A stretch of 64,000 nt of DNA from Arthrobacter glacialis (GTDB lineage: Bacteria > Actinomycetota > Actinomycetes > Actinomycetales > Micrococcaceae), in assembly GCF_002909445.1 (NCBI RefSeq), contig NZ_PPXC01000004.1:62001-126000 (forward strand), given 5' to 3'. The notes under the pieces are model-generated. The model had not been told where the DNA came from. It saw only the letters and a list, made by a program, of their open reading frames with translations, and ran no database searches. The position numbers and the translations under genes are program-made. Of this stretch, positions 53,056 to 62,138 are shown piece after piece (the first letter of the stretch is position 1; each line of letters starts with the position of its first letter).

Positions 53056-53364
53056 CTACAGTTTGATTTCGATGTTCACGTCGGCCGGCAAGTCGAGACG
53101 CATGAGCGAATCTACTGCCTTGGGCGTGGGATCAATGATGTCGATAAGACGCTTGTGCGTGCGCATTTCAAAGTGCTCGCGGCTGTCCTTGTACTTGTGA
53201 GGAGAACGAATTACGCAGTAAATGTTCTTCTCGGTGGGCAGCGGCACCGGGCCGACTACCGTTGCGCCTGCGCGCGTGACCGTCTCAACGATCTTCCGAG
53301 CTGAAACATCAATAACCTCGTGGTCATATGACTTCAGCCGGATGCGGATTTTTTGTCCCGCCAT
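53056..53364 (-). CDS. rpsJ: 30S ribosomal protein S10
   Basis: S10 of the small-subunit head, which also serves as NusE in antitermination. From the chosen ATG it has 102 residues, [20 protein letters not shown] through [20 protein letters not shown] to [12 protein letters not shown]. The start is chosen from the family N-terminus. It heads the S10 operon. Confidence 0.98.
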   Translation of the reverse strand: MAGQKIRIRLKSYDHEVIDVSARKIVETVTRAGATVVGPVPLPTEKNIYCVIRSPHKYKDSREHFEMRTHKRLIDIIDPTPKAVDSLMRLDLPADVNIEIKL

Positions 53365-53782
53365 GGCGTCGTGACTCTCTTTCCTGTAACGAAGCATCCT
53401 GTAGGAGCAATGCTGTGGACGTAAACGCTGTTTACTTTTACCTGTTCAATGTGGCACTCACAGCCACGCTTCCAATGAACTGAATCCGGATAATTCCGGG
53501 TTCCTCAATCCACCGAAGCTCCGACCCCCGCGGTCGGGCGTGTCGTGAATAATTCACGCACGTACCCGCACTGATAATTCGAAGGAAGGTTATGTTTGGG
53601 CTTTAGCTTGGACCCTGCATCGAGCATTATCTCGACCGGGACACGAAAAAGCACTTGAACAACTCAATAAGTATGCCGGATTCTGCGCCCAAACGCCAAT
53701 CGGGGCTGGCGTGGCCTTGCTTGCCCTCGCCGCAGCTTCGCATCATCTGCGCCACTCTTGACGACCATGAGAGGCTTCACCT
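53365..53782. promoter_or_regulatory. Divergent rpsJ/MFS intergenic region
   Basis: A 418-bp spacer with no supported gene. It must contain the S10 operon promoter and leader, and the MFS promoter. Seen in it are the palindrome CGTGAAT-A-ATTCACG (53544-53558), a small stem CCGACC/GGTCGG (about 53521-53537) and ATCCGGATAATTCCGGG (about 53487-53503). The S10 leader stretch adjacent to rpsJ, with TTTACTTTTACC (about 53429-53440), is AT-richer than the surroundings. No promoter can be fixed with confidence. Confidence 0.4.
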
Positions 53783-55072
53783 GTGGGTAAAGTCACTAAA
53801 AATACTGGGGTGCCTACTCCCCCGAAGACGCTGTCATTGGCATCGGTTCCCACCCGCCGGGTCAGTGGCCGGTGGGTTTCCTTGTTTGCCCTGAGCTGGT
53901 TCGGCGTATGGATTGCGCAGCTGACACCCGTGCAGCTGCTGCTTCCACTGCAGGTGGAGAAGTTCCTCAATGCCACAGACTGGGTCCAGAACGTTCTGGG
54001 GTTTGGCTACATTTCAGGCATCGCAGGGGCCTTCGCGCTGATTGCCTACCCGCTCACGGGGGCACTCTCCGACAGGACCACCTCCCGCTTTGGTCGGCGC
54101 CGACCTTGGATTGCCTTGGGCACGGCCGGCTTTTCCGTTTCACTGCTGGTTCTGGGTTTGCAGACATCATTGCTGGGGATTGGGATTTGCTGGGTGGCTG
54201 CCAGCACCTTCTTTTGTGTTCTCACGGCCGCCTTGACGGCTGCCATCTCCGACCAGGTCCCCGTCAATCAGCGCGGCTATGTCTCGGGGTGGATCTCCGC
54301 ACCCCAGGCCATTGGCATTATTGCCGGATTGGTCCTGGTGATGACCCTTGGGCTGAGTACCTTTGGCGGCTACGCCCTGATGGCCTCGCTTCTGGTGGTG
54401 CTGGGCCTGCCGTTCCTACTGCTGGTCCCCGATCAAGTCCTGCCGGCGGGGATTGTTCCGCCGCTCACGTTCCGCTCGCTGCTGCAGGGCCTGTGGATCA
54501 GTCCGCGAGCGTACCCTGATTTCGGCTGGACGCTGTTGAGTCGCATCCTGGTGAACCTAGGGAACGCCTTTGGCACCAGTTTGCTGCTCTACTTCCTCAT
54601 GTACGGGCTCAAGGTGCCCGACGCCGAGGACTCGCTGATTCTGTTGACTCTCGTTTACATGGTGTTTGTGATCATTGCGTCGCTGTGGCTGGGCAGGCTG
54701 TCCGACCGGTTGGGCAGGCGCCGGGTGTTTGTTTTTGGCGCTTCCGTCGTGCAGGCTGTTGCCGCCCTCATCCTGGCGTTTGTCCCCACCATGGGGGCAG
54801 CCACCGTTGGCGCAGCCTTGTTGGGGCTGGGATATGGCTGCTTCCTCTCGGTGGATCAGGCCCTTGCGACCGAAGTCCTTCCCGACCAGCTCTCGCGCGG
54901 GAAGGACCTTGGCATCATGAACATCGCATTGACGGTGCCGCAAGCGTTCGCGCCCATGCTGGGAGCCTTGCTGGTCAGCGCCGTGGGCGACTTCACCCTG
55001 CTGTTCCTTGTCTCCGGCATCACCGCCCTGGGCGGCGCCGTTGCCGTCGGCCAGGTCAAGGGGGTGCGCTGA
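53783..55072 (+). CDS. MFS transporter
   Basis: A 429-residue major facilitator with about 12 transmembrane helices. The loop 2-3 motif is GALSDRTTSRFGRRRPWI and the second-half equivalent is WLGRLSDRLGRRRVFVFG. The RFGRRRPWI variant is frequent in sugar or glycoside-type carriers (GPH or SLC45-like), but the substrate cannot be told from sequence. The start is a GTG. Its stop is 1 nt from the stop of the convergent gene, with no terminator between them. Confidence 0.88.
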   Translation: MGKVTKNTGVPTPPKTLSLASVPTRRVSGRWVSLFALSWFGVWIAQLTPVQLLLPLQVEKFLNATDWVQNVLGFGYISGIAGAFALIAYPLTGALSDRTTSRFGRRRPWIALGTAGFSVSLLVLGLQTSLLGIGICWVAASTFFCVLTAALTAAISDQVPVNQRGYVSGWISAPQAIGIIAGLVLVMTLGLSTFGGYALMASLLVVLGLPFLLLVPDQVLPAGIVPPLTFRSLLQGLWISPRAYPDFGWTLLSRILVNLGNAFGTSLLLYFLMYGLKVPDAEDSLILLTLVYMVFVIIASLWLGRLSDRLGRRRVFVFGASVVQAVAALILAFVPTMGAATVGAALLGLGYGCFLSVDQALATEVLPDQLSRGKDLGIMNIALTVPQAFAPMLGALLVSAVGDFTLLFLVSGITALGGAVAVGQVKGVR

Positions 55073-55073
55073 G

Positions 55074-58000
55074 CTACTGCGGGGGTCCGGACAGGTACAC
55101 GGGAACCGTCTCTTCCTCTACCGGCTTCTTGCGAGTCAGCCGCCAGATCGCGAAGGCTATGAGCGCCAGTGCCAGCAGAGCCAGCAGGAGGAAGGTGTAG
55201 CCGCGCACATACCAAATCACAGCCGTAGTTACGCCGATGGCGCCCCAGATGGTGAAGATCCGTTCGTTCAGGCTCATGCCCACGGCCAGCATGGCAACGA
55301 AGATCAGCAGCGAGATCAGCTGCTGCAGGGTGTCGCCACTGAAAATGGTCAGGAGAGCCCCGAAGCTGGCGAGGCAGGCCGCCGCCAGCAGGAGGAATTT
55401 GCCAGTTCTTTCCTGCTTTGCCAAGTATCGAATCAGCGCCAGGCCTCCCAACGCCGCGGCGCACCACTGCACAAACCAGAAGAGGCCAAGGTCCACGTAG
55501 CTGGAGCATGCCAGGAACCACACCAGTGCGCACGAAACCACCGCACCGTCCACACAACGACGCCGGATGTTGGCTGGCGCTTCCAAACAGCCCAACACGG
55601 CGATCAGCGTGAAGGTGCCCGCCCCGAGAAGCACGCTGCGGTGATCAGCCATGGTCATGAGGGAGAAGACGGCGCCTCCGGCCAGCGCAACACCCACCAC
55701 GCTCCACCGTTGCACATACGGCGCATCCAGCAAATCCAGGAGCACCAGGCGCACCAGATACAAAGCGCCAACCACAACCACAAAGCTGGTAAAGGCTGCG
55801 ACGCCCCTGAGCAGGGTTAGCTCGAATACTTGACTGCCAAACATCATGGCTGAAAGGAAAATCAGCAAAGCCCCGGGCAGCGTCAACCACGGCAGTCCCA
55901 TCAAATGTGCCGCCACAATGAAGGCCAAACCAGCCACCAGCCACATGGCTGCAAAGATGCCAGTGGCGGCATCAGCATCCACAACGCAGGCAGCCAAGAG
56001 GAAGGTCGACGTCGCCACCAACCAGTACCAGCGCATCTCCGGTTCCTGGGGCGTGTAAAGGCACCGCCAAGCAATGACAGCTACGCATAGTGCCAGGAGA
56101 ATCAATGCTGTGGCACCCGGCCACAGCACTGGTGCTATGACTGCGGCACCGCCCACCACTGCAACAAGTGCCAGATACGAGGCACCGCGCTGTGAAAGGA
56201 GCAGCTGCGCAACGACAGCCGTCACGGCAAGAGCCAAGAGTTCCACAGCCACCACCCACCGCAGAGCTGTTCCCTGAGCCGCGAAACCACCTGTGAGCTG
56301 GTGATAGGCAACAGGTACAAGGACCTGCCCGCCCAGCACCAACCACAGGCTGATCCGCAGGAGTACCGGCTCCCCCACAAGGTGTGCAGCCTTGGTGCGC
56401 TGCGCAAGGTACTGCACCAGAACTTGGAGCAGCAGGGCCACCGTCAGCGTCAGCGTGGTTACTGCAGGACTATCCAGCAGCTGGGCTGCGCCAACACCCA
56501 CCAGCGCTGTCAAGGCAAGGCGGGCCACCATGAAGTGCACACCTCGGAGCACAGGGGTGGTTGCCTTGAGCGTCAAACCGCCGGACGTTGCCACGATGAT
56601 TGCCAGGACCACTATCAGTGCGCCATTGCTGCCAGCGCAGCTCAAAACCAACGCCAGCATGGCGGCGGGCGCGGCCCACTGGACCACGGCCGGCCAAACA
56701 GCTCGCAGTGCACCGGCAATACTCAACGACGCGATGGCCACTGCGGCCAGCCCCACTGCAACCAGCGTGGCCCAGTTGGCGCCATGGTTGCCGATACCAC
56801 TGACGGCCGCAACCAGCACCAGAAGGGACAAGGTGACCCCGGCGTCCATCTGCAGGCCGGTGATTGTCTGGCCTCGCCATTGCACGGCAGCGAGGATGAA
56901 CAGTTGCGGCACCAGGGCAAGCATGATGACAAGTCCCAGATTGACGGTGGTGCCCGCGATCTGAGTTGCGGGGTCGGCCTCGGCCCAGAGCTGGAACAAC
57001 GCCACCGCCAGCAAGAGGGAGCTCAGTCTGGCCGCCCACCAGTAGAGCCAGCGGTGCAAGGACTCGCTCTGGGAAGGAAGGAACAAGCCGGCGGAGATGA
57101 GAAATGTCGTACTCAGGGCCCAGCCAACACTGGCCCCGGCTGCGTTGAAGACTGGTCCCGCACTCAGGGCCGCAATGCCAAGGACCAGCGGTGCCACGAG
57201 CTCCGCGCTTGAGTAGCCGCTGGGGCGGGGCAGTCGAAAGAGCGAATAAGCCATGGCGGCGGCAGCCATCGCGACGGCCGCCACGAGGAACTCCCAGCGC
57301 GTTGCAACAAGCACGCCGGCGGTGGCATTTCCTGTGGCCTCTTGCCACAGGTGGCTCACCGACAAGGCAACCACCAGTGCTGTCCCCACCAGCGCCCATG
57401 CTGCGGCCGAGCAACTTGTTACGGTGCTAATTCTGCCAAGCTTGCCGATGAGGGCGTCGGCGAACAGTTGGCCGGCGGCAATGATGCCTATAACAGCTGC
57501 TATCAGCTGGGCTTTGCCCGGCTGGGACGGCACAAAGGTGGCCAAGGTCGAGGCCGCCAAGGCCGTCAGGAGCAGCCGGGAGGCAACCAACATGGCGGCG
57601 CGAAGGGCGGGCCTTTTGCTGGTGAGGAAACGCACCACCGTGTAAACAAGGGCCACCGCCAACAGCACTGACCAGCCGGCAGCCTCCAACAAGGGCGAGT
57701 AGATGAGGATGGCCCCCACGGCAGGAAGAGGCAGCCATTCCCCGCGTGGCAGGAATGCCGGCACGGCAGCCATGGCAATAATCAGCCCAACGGCCACACC
57801 GAGCACAGCAAATGAAGTGCCCCCATCATCATTGTGTTGCCAATGCAGGCTAATGCTCCACAGCAGTGCTGCCATGTTCATGAGGGGAATGCCGGTGAAT
57901 ACGTCCCATCGCACCCACCTCTCGCTCCCCAGGAAGCGGGCCAAAGGCGTCTTGGCATAGGCCACCGCGATGAGCTGCACGGCCAGAACCACCGTGAAGG

Positions 58001-59159
58001 ATGCGGCTGCCCAGGCTGCGTTCGGCTCGATCATCCAAGAAATGAAGGGGGCAGTCAGCGTCAGAGAAAACCTCAGCCCCAGGTAGTTGTAGCCTTTCAG
58101 CGCCGGAGCGCATGTCGCCGTCATCACGAGGTAGTAGATGACTCCGGCCACCATCACCAGCGCGTGGTCGGCGGCGTTGAGGGCAAGACTGAAGATTAAC
58201 GAGCCAACCAGGCCGGCGGGCGCAAACCACGGGCCAAGATCGTTCAAGGGTTTCGCATAGATGCTGGTTTCCCTACCGTTTGCGTCGCCGCCACGCTTCA
58301 GGAGCAGGCCGGCCAAAGACAGCAGAGCGGCAAAAACTATGAGTGCCGCAAAGTACCAGGCCAACGCGGCCCCCAGAACTGCTACCGAGGACCATGCTGT
58401 GGAGAGCAGGAAGGCCAGGGAAAGGTAGACCACCAGGCGGCTTTGCAGCCGCACAGCGGCAAGGATATAGGCAGCTGTGCCTATCAGGGAGGTGCCGAGC
58501 CAAACGGAAGACGCTGCGGGGAAGCCCAAGTTGTAAGTCGCCAGACCTGCAAAGGGAATGATTGCCAGCGCTGTTCCTGCGAACGCCACAGCGGCTGGTT
58601 TCAGCCTGGCAACCTTGCTGTGCAGCACCAGTCCGGCTGTGTAGAAGAGCGCAGTTCCGAGCCACACGCCCACCAGGCGTGCCACCACCGGGAGGGTGCT
58701 GCCCACAAAGAGGGCGGCTGCGGCAACCATGAGCAAGCTGGCCACATATAACGTGACGTTGATGTTCTGCGTCTCACGCCTGCGCTTCGTGGCGGCGACG
58801 GCGGCAGGGTCCAGCGGGGCAGGCGCGTGCGCCCGAGGGTGTGGCATTGTGGGCATGGCCGGCGGCCGCCCATAGGTTAATGACATAGCCGGCGCATTCA
58901 CCGGAAGCCGCGCACCGGGCTGGCTGGGCACCGGCACCGTTGCGAAAGGTGGTGCCGGAGTGCGGACTGGCGGAGCACTTGCCGGACCGCCAGCGGCACT
59001 CCCTTGGTGGGCAGCCGGCTCTGGCCGGACCGCCTGTGCCGCAGCGGCAAGGGCATCGCTCCAGCCAGCGCGATGCCCTTGCAAATAGCCTTGCCGGTAC
59101 GCTTCAGCGGTGGCGTTTCGCTCCGATGGACGTGGAGACGCGGCGGGCTGCTGACTCAT
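55074..59159 (-). CDS. Giant polytopic membrane protein of unknown function
   Basis: A 1361-residue protein. A soluble N-terminus (about 1-130) holds AYRQGYLQGHRAGWSDAL and an Ala/Pro-rich linker, followed by an RRR-containing charged segment. Then come some 35-40 hydrophobic helices to the end at about residue 1340, with a short charged C-terminal tail. No transporter, glycosyltransferase or protease signature is recognised. Similar very long, Ala/Leu/Val-rich membrane proteins without assigned function occur in many actinobacteria. The reading frame is intact over 4 kb, so it is a real gene under selection. It precedes nothing on its strand but meets the MFS gene end to end. Confidence 0.75.
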   Translation of the reverse strand: MSQQPAASPRPSERNATAEAYRQGYLQGHRAGWSDALAAAAQAVRPEPAAHQGSAAGGPASAPPVRTPAPPFATVPVPSQPGARLPVNAPAMSLTYGRPPAMPTMPHPRAHAPAPLDPAAVAATKRRRETQNINVTLYVASLLMVAAAALFVGSTLPVVARLVGVWLGTALFYTAGLVLHSKVARLKPAAVAFAGTALAIIPFAGLATYNLGFPAASSVWLGTSLIGTAAYILAAVRLQSRLVVYLSLAFLLSTAWSSVAVLGAALAWYFAALIVFAALLSLAGLLLKRGGDANGRETSIYAKPLNDLGPWFAPAGLVGSLIFSLALNAADHALVMVAGVIYYLVMTATCAPALKGYNYLGLRFSLTLTAPFISWMIEPNAAWAAASFTVVLAVQLIAVAYAKTPLARFLGSERWVRWDVFTGIPLMNMAALLWSISLHWQHNDDGGTSFAVLGVAVGLIIAMAAVPAFLPRGEWLPLPAVGAILIYSPLLEAAGWSVLLAVALVYTVVRFLTSKRPALRAAMLVASRLLLTALAASTLATFVPSQPGKAQLIAAVIGIIAAGQLFADALIGKLGRISTVTSCSAAAWALVGTALVVALSVSHLWQEATGNATAGVLVATRWEFLVAAVAMAAAAMAYSLFRLPRPSGYSSAELVAPLVLGIAALSAGPVFNAAGASVGWALSTTFLISAGLFLPSQSESLHRWLYWWAARLSSLLLAVALFQLWAEADPATQIAGTTVNLGLVIMLALVPQLFILAAVQWRGQTITGLQMDAGVTLSLLVLVAAVSGIGNHGANWATLVAVGLAAVAIASLSIAGALRAVWPAVVQWAAPAAMLALVLSCAGSNGALIVVLAIIVATSGGLTLKATTPVLRGVHFMVARLALTALVGVGAAQLLDSPAVTTLTLTVALLLQVLVQYLAQRTKAAHLVGEPVLLRISLWLVLGGQVLVPVAYHQLTGGFAAQGTALRWVVAVELLALAVTAVVAQLLLSQRGASYLALVAVVGGAAVIAPVLWPGATALILLALCVAVIAWRCLYTPQEPEMRWYWLVATSTFLLAACVVDADAATGIFAAMWLVAGLAFIVAAHLMGLPWLTLPGALLIFLSAMMFGSQVFELTLLRGVAAFTSFVVVVGALYLVRLVLLDLLDAPYVQRWSVVGVALAGGAVFSLMTMADHRSVLLGAGTFTLIAVLGCLEAPANIRRRCVDGAVVSCALVWFLACSSYVDLGLFWFVQWCAAALGGLALIRYLAKQERTGKFLLLAAACLASFGALLTIFSGDTLQQLISLLIFVAMLAVGMSLNERIFTIWGAIGVTTAVIWYVRGYTFLLLALLALALIAFAIWRLTRKKPVEEETVPVYLSGPPQ

Positions 59160-59313
59160 GTCATTCCTTACTACTGGCGAACTCTCAGCTTAGGGCAATT
59201 CAAGCACCCAACGGTCAATTACGCCATCAAATGGGCATAACTACCCATGGTGTTGGCTGTTCGAGAATTCTGTACTCCGGGCTGATCACGAATACCGCGG
59301 CGACGGGCACCAC

Positions 59314-59790
59314 TCAGCCCGAGGCACCCAAGTCGGCAATGAGCTGTGGATCATCGCACGCTGCAGCAAATGAGGCGATTCGCCGTTCAATTTCCCGCCC
59401 CAACAACCATTTGCCCACCGGGTTGGCCAATGGCTGCAGGAAACGGGGTGTGCACGTGAAGGTGTACTTCCAGACCAGTCTTGTGCCGCCGTCGGACTCG
59501 GCAAAGCGCCACCCAGCACCAAACGTGGCAAAGAACCACGGCCCGGCCACCATTTTCATGCCAACGTTTTTGCCCGGCACGAAGGACACGTACTCACTGA
59601 TCATGAGCAGCCCCATCCTCGACCGCGTCCGGGTGCGCACGCCCTTGGCCGCCCGCGTGGCACCGCCCTCAAAATGCTGCGAGTGGATGAAAGGGTCCCA
59701 CTTCAGCCGGAAATCGCCAGTGGTCTGGGAGAGTTCGAACGCGGTGGCAGCATCCAGCCGTACAGTCCGCTCGGCAATGACTTGGGGCAC
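59314..59790 (-). CDS. SRPBCC (START/Bet v1-like) family protein
   Basis: A 158-residue single-domain protein: VIAERTVRLDAATAFELSQT, then WDPFI, a central SFVPGKNVGMKMV and the C-terminal long helix (LANPVGKWLLGREIERRIA). The pattern is that of the polyketide-cyclase/SRPBCC fold, which binds small hydrophobic ligands. It starts 3 nt after the DUF3592-like gene and is probably cotranscribed with it. The ligand and role are unknown. Confidence 0.8.
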   Translation of the reverse strand: MPQVIAERTVRLDAATAFELSQTTGDFRLKWDPFIHSQHFEGGATRAAKGVRTRTRSRMGLLMISEYVSFVPGKNVGMKMVAGPWFFATFGAGWRFAESDGGTRLVWKYTFTCTPRFLQPLANPVGKWLLGREIERRIASFAAACDDPQLIADLGASG

Positions 59791-59793
59791 GGA

Positions 59794-60345
59794 TCAGCCC
59801 TCCCGAATCTGGCGCATGGCGCGCACCAGGCTCACGGTTCCGCCAACTGCCGCACCAACGGCTAGGACCATGAGCCCCAAGCCCAGGTAGTTGGGGAAGC
59901 TCCAGCCCTCTGCGACAAGGGCCGGAATTTCACGCTCAAGCTCGACGGCGGGGCTCTCGCCCAGGCGGTAGCGCACGGGCTGGCCCACGATCTCAGCCTT
60001 CGTAGGGAAGTCCAACAGCCAGCCTTGGGTGGAGGTGCTGGGCGCTGGATGCAGGGGAAAGTGGTTGGTAGTGAGCGTATGTTTCGTTCCGTCGCTGCCC
60101 AGGAACGTCAGTTCCACGCGAAAGAGGTGCTGTAGCCCGTCGCCAGCGTAGCCCACATTGACCCGCGCATCGGTGACAGTTCCAGGCAGCCCTGACTCCT
60201 GCAGCTCCCGGGCACTACTCCCTGGATTGCTCCCGACCTGAAACATGTTGACGCCAAACAGCAGCATGGTTGCGGCAAATGCCAAGATGATGATGGATGC
60301 GGTTCGGAGTGTTCTCGCGGGAATCCGTTGCTTGCTGATGGCCAT
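59794..60345 (-). CDS. DUF3592-like membrane protein
   Basis: A 183-residue protein with an N-terminal transmembrane helix (about 15-35, ASIIILAFAATMLLFGVNMF), an extracytoplasmic beta-rich domain, and a second helix (about 150-172, YLGLGLMVLAVGAAVGGTVS). The middle (VELTFLGSDGTKHTLTTN and VGQPVRYRLGESP) matches the DUF3592 type. Its function is unknown. It forms a two-gene unit with the SRPBCC gene. Confidence 0.75.
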   Translation of the reverse strand: MAISKQRIPARTLRTASIIILAFAATMLLFGVNMFQVGSNPGSSARELQESGLPGTVTDARVNVGYAGDGLQHLFRVELTFLGSDGTKHTLTTNHFPLHPAPSTSTQGWLLDFPTKAEIVGQPVRYRLGESPAVELEREIPALVAEGWSFPNYLGLGLMVLAVGAAVGGTVSLVRAMRQIREG

Positions 60346-60788
60346 CGTTCCAGCCTATAGTGCGGCCGCTGACACACCATGGGTAATCCTGCCCATCGGA
60401 AATTTCGCTCATTTCTTCTGCGTTGGTCATACGAACTTGGCCCCGCACCACCGGCAGGCCACGCCGGCAAGATTTGCCTCCTCCGCCCGAACAGACTGAT
60501 AGGGACGAACCAATGCTCAACCAGCTGCTGCCGGACAGCCAATGGACGCAACACTGGTGCAGAGCATCGTGGACGGCATCGCACCCATGAACTAACCGGC
60601 GTTGCCCAGGCCGGGCACCACCTTGGCCGCGATCCGCACGGAAGGCCGCATCCGCCGTCGAACATTTCCAGCAGCTCCGCAGAAAGTCGCGAAAGCCACC
60701 CAACGGACATGTCGGGTGTGCAACCAAGTTTTAAACGGGAAGGGCCCCAGCCGAAGCTGGGACCCTTCCTATAGATCTAAGTAATTAA
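60346..60788. other. Intergenic region upstream of tuf stop
   Basis: A 443-bp region between the DUF3592-like gene start and tuf. It has the tuf terminator (60738-60769) and no supported gene. A plus-strand stretch 60509-60595 would encode TNAQPAAAGQPMDATLVQSI and end VDGIAPMN-stop, which reads like a genuine C-terminus. It is closed upstream by stops and may be a remnant. The promoter of the two leftward genes should lie near 60346-60450. Confidence 0.4.
60738..60769 (-). terminator. Terminator after tuf
   Basis: GGAAGGGCCCCAGC (60738-60751) pairs with GCTGGGACCCTTCC (60756-60769), with one mismatch, around CGAA (TTCG on the minus strand, a stable tetraloop). CGTTTAAAAC follows it. It lies 19 nt after the tuf stop. 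Confidence 0.9.
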
Positions 60789-61979
60789 TTACTTGATGAT
60801 CTTGGTGACACGACCTGAACCAACGGTGCGGCCGCCTTCGCGGATAGCGAAGCCGAGGCCCTCTTCCATGGCGATCGGCTGGATCAGCGCGACAGTCATT
60901 TCGGTGTTGTCGCCAGGCATAACCATTTCCGTGCCCTCAGGCAAGGTGATAACGCCGGTAACATCCGTGGTGCGGAAGTAGAACTGCGGGCGGTAGTTGG
61001 AGTAGAACGGGTTGTGACGACCGCCCTCATCCTTGGCCAAGATGTAGACGTTGGCTTCGAAATCGGTGTGCGGGGTAATGGAACCCGGCTTCACGATAAC
61101 CTGGCCACGCTCTACGTCTTCGCGCTTGATACCGCGGAGCAGCAGACCACAGTTCTCGCCGGCCCAAGCCTCGTCGAGCTGCTTGTGGAACATTTCGATA
61201 CCGGTAACCGTGGTCTTCTGGACCGGACGGATGCCGACGATCTCGACCTCAGAGTTGATGCCCAGGGTTCCACGCTCGGCGCGGCCCGTAACAACAGTTC
61301 CACGACCAGTGATCGTGAAGACATCTTCAACCGGCATCAAGAACGGCTTGTCCTTGTCGCGGATCGGGTCAGGAACGTGGTTATCCACAGCATCCATCAA
61401 GTCCTCAACGGACTTGACCCATACGGGATCGCCTTCGAGAGCCTTCAAGCCGGAAACGCGGACAACAGGTGCCTCGTCGCCGTCGAAGCCCTGTGAGGAA
61501 AGAAGTTCGCGAACTTCCATCTCCACCAGGTCGAGGAGTTCTTCGTCGTCAACCATGTCGGACTTGTTCAGTGCGACCAGCAGGTAGGGAACGCCAACCT
61601 GGCGGGCCAACAGAACGTGCTCGCGAGTCTGAGCCATCGGGCCGTCAGTGGCGGCAACTACCAAGATAGCGCCGTCCATCTGGGCAGCACCGGTGATCAT
61701 GTTCTTGATGTAGTCAGCGTGACCGGGGGCGTCTACGTGTGCGTAGTGGCGCTTCTCAGTCTGGTACTCAACGTGGGAGATGTTGATCGTGATACCGCGC
61801 TGCTTCTCCTCGGGAGCCGAGTCGATGGAGCTGAAATCACGCTGCTCGTTGAGTGTCGGGTACTTGTCGTACAGTACCTTGGAAATGGCAGCCGTCAACG
61901 TGGTCTTACCATGGTCAACGTGACCGATGGTGCCGATGTTAACGTGCGGCTTGGTCCGCTCGAACTTTGCCTTTGCCAC
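60789..61979 (-). CDS. tuf: Elongation factor Tu
   Basis: GTPase that delivers aminoacyl-tRNA. The 396-residue protein has G1 GHVDHGKT (19-26), G2/G3 region with [12 protein letters not shown] and DAPGHADY, G4 NKSD, and domains 2 and 3 ([13 protein letters not shown], to [13 protein letters not shown]). AGGAGGA lies 6 nt before the GTG start. A terminator separates it from fusA, so it has its own promoter (candidate TAGACT at about 62055). Confidence 0.99.
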   Translation of the reverse strand: MAKAKFERTKPHVNIGTIGHVDHGKTTLTAAISKVLYDKYPTLNEQRDFSSIDSAPEEKQRGITINISHVEYQTEKRHYAHVDAPGHADYIKNMITGAAQMDGAILVVAATDGPMAQTREHVLLARQVGVPYLLVALNKSDMVDDEELLDLVEMEVRELLSSQGFDGDEAPVVRVSGLKALEGDPVWVKSVEDLMDAVDNHVPDPIRDKDKPFLMPVEDVFTITGRGTVVTGRAERGTLGINSEVEIVGIRPVQKTTVTGIEMFHKQLDEAWAGENCGLLLRGIKREDVERGQVIVKPGSITPHTDFEANVYILAKDEGGRHNPFYSNYRPQFYFRTTDVTGVITLPEGTEMVMPGDNTEMTVALIQPIAMEEGLGFAIREGGRTVGSGRVTKIIK

Positions 61980-62090
61980 AGGTTCCTCCTAGAACATTTT
62001 AGAAAACTTACTCTCAGTAGCGCTGTTCGCCACTGAAATCAAAATAAGTCTACTGGGGGCTTTTGATATTTAAGAAATTGCTTGCTGGTT

Positions 62091-62123
62091 GGGTCTGTTC
62101 CAGCCTAAGGCCAGAACAGACCC
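62091..62123 (-). terminator. Terminator after fusA
   Basis: GGGTCTGTTCCAGCC (62091-62105) pairs with GGCCAGAACAGACCC (62109-62123) with two wobble pairs and a 3-nt loop. It starts 16 nt after the fusA stop on the minus strand and precedes an AT-rich stretch that could be the tuf promoter. Confidence 0.9.
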
Positions 62124-62138
62124 AAACAAAAAGTACGA

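Noticed and set aside
60108-60727. Overlapping minus-strand frames upstream of the DUF3592-like gene
   Set aside because: They are Cys/Ser/Trp/Arg-rich frames without motif or ribosome binding site and overlap the real gene in another frame.
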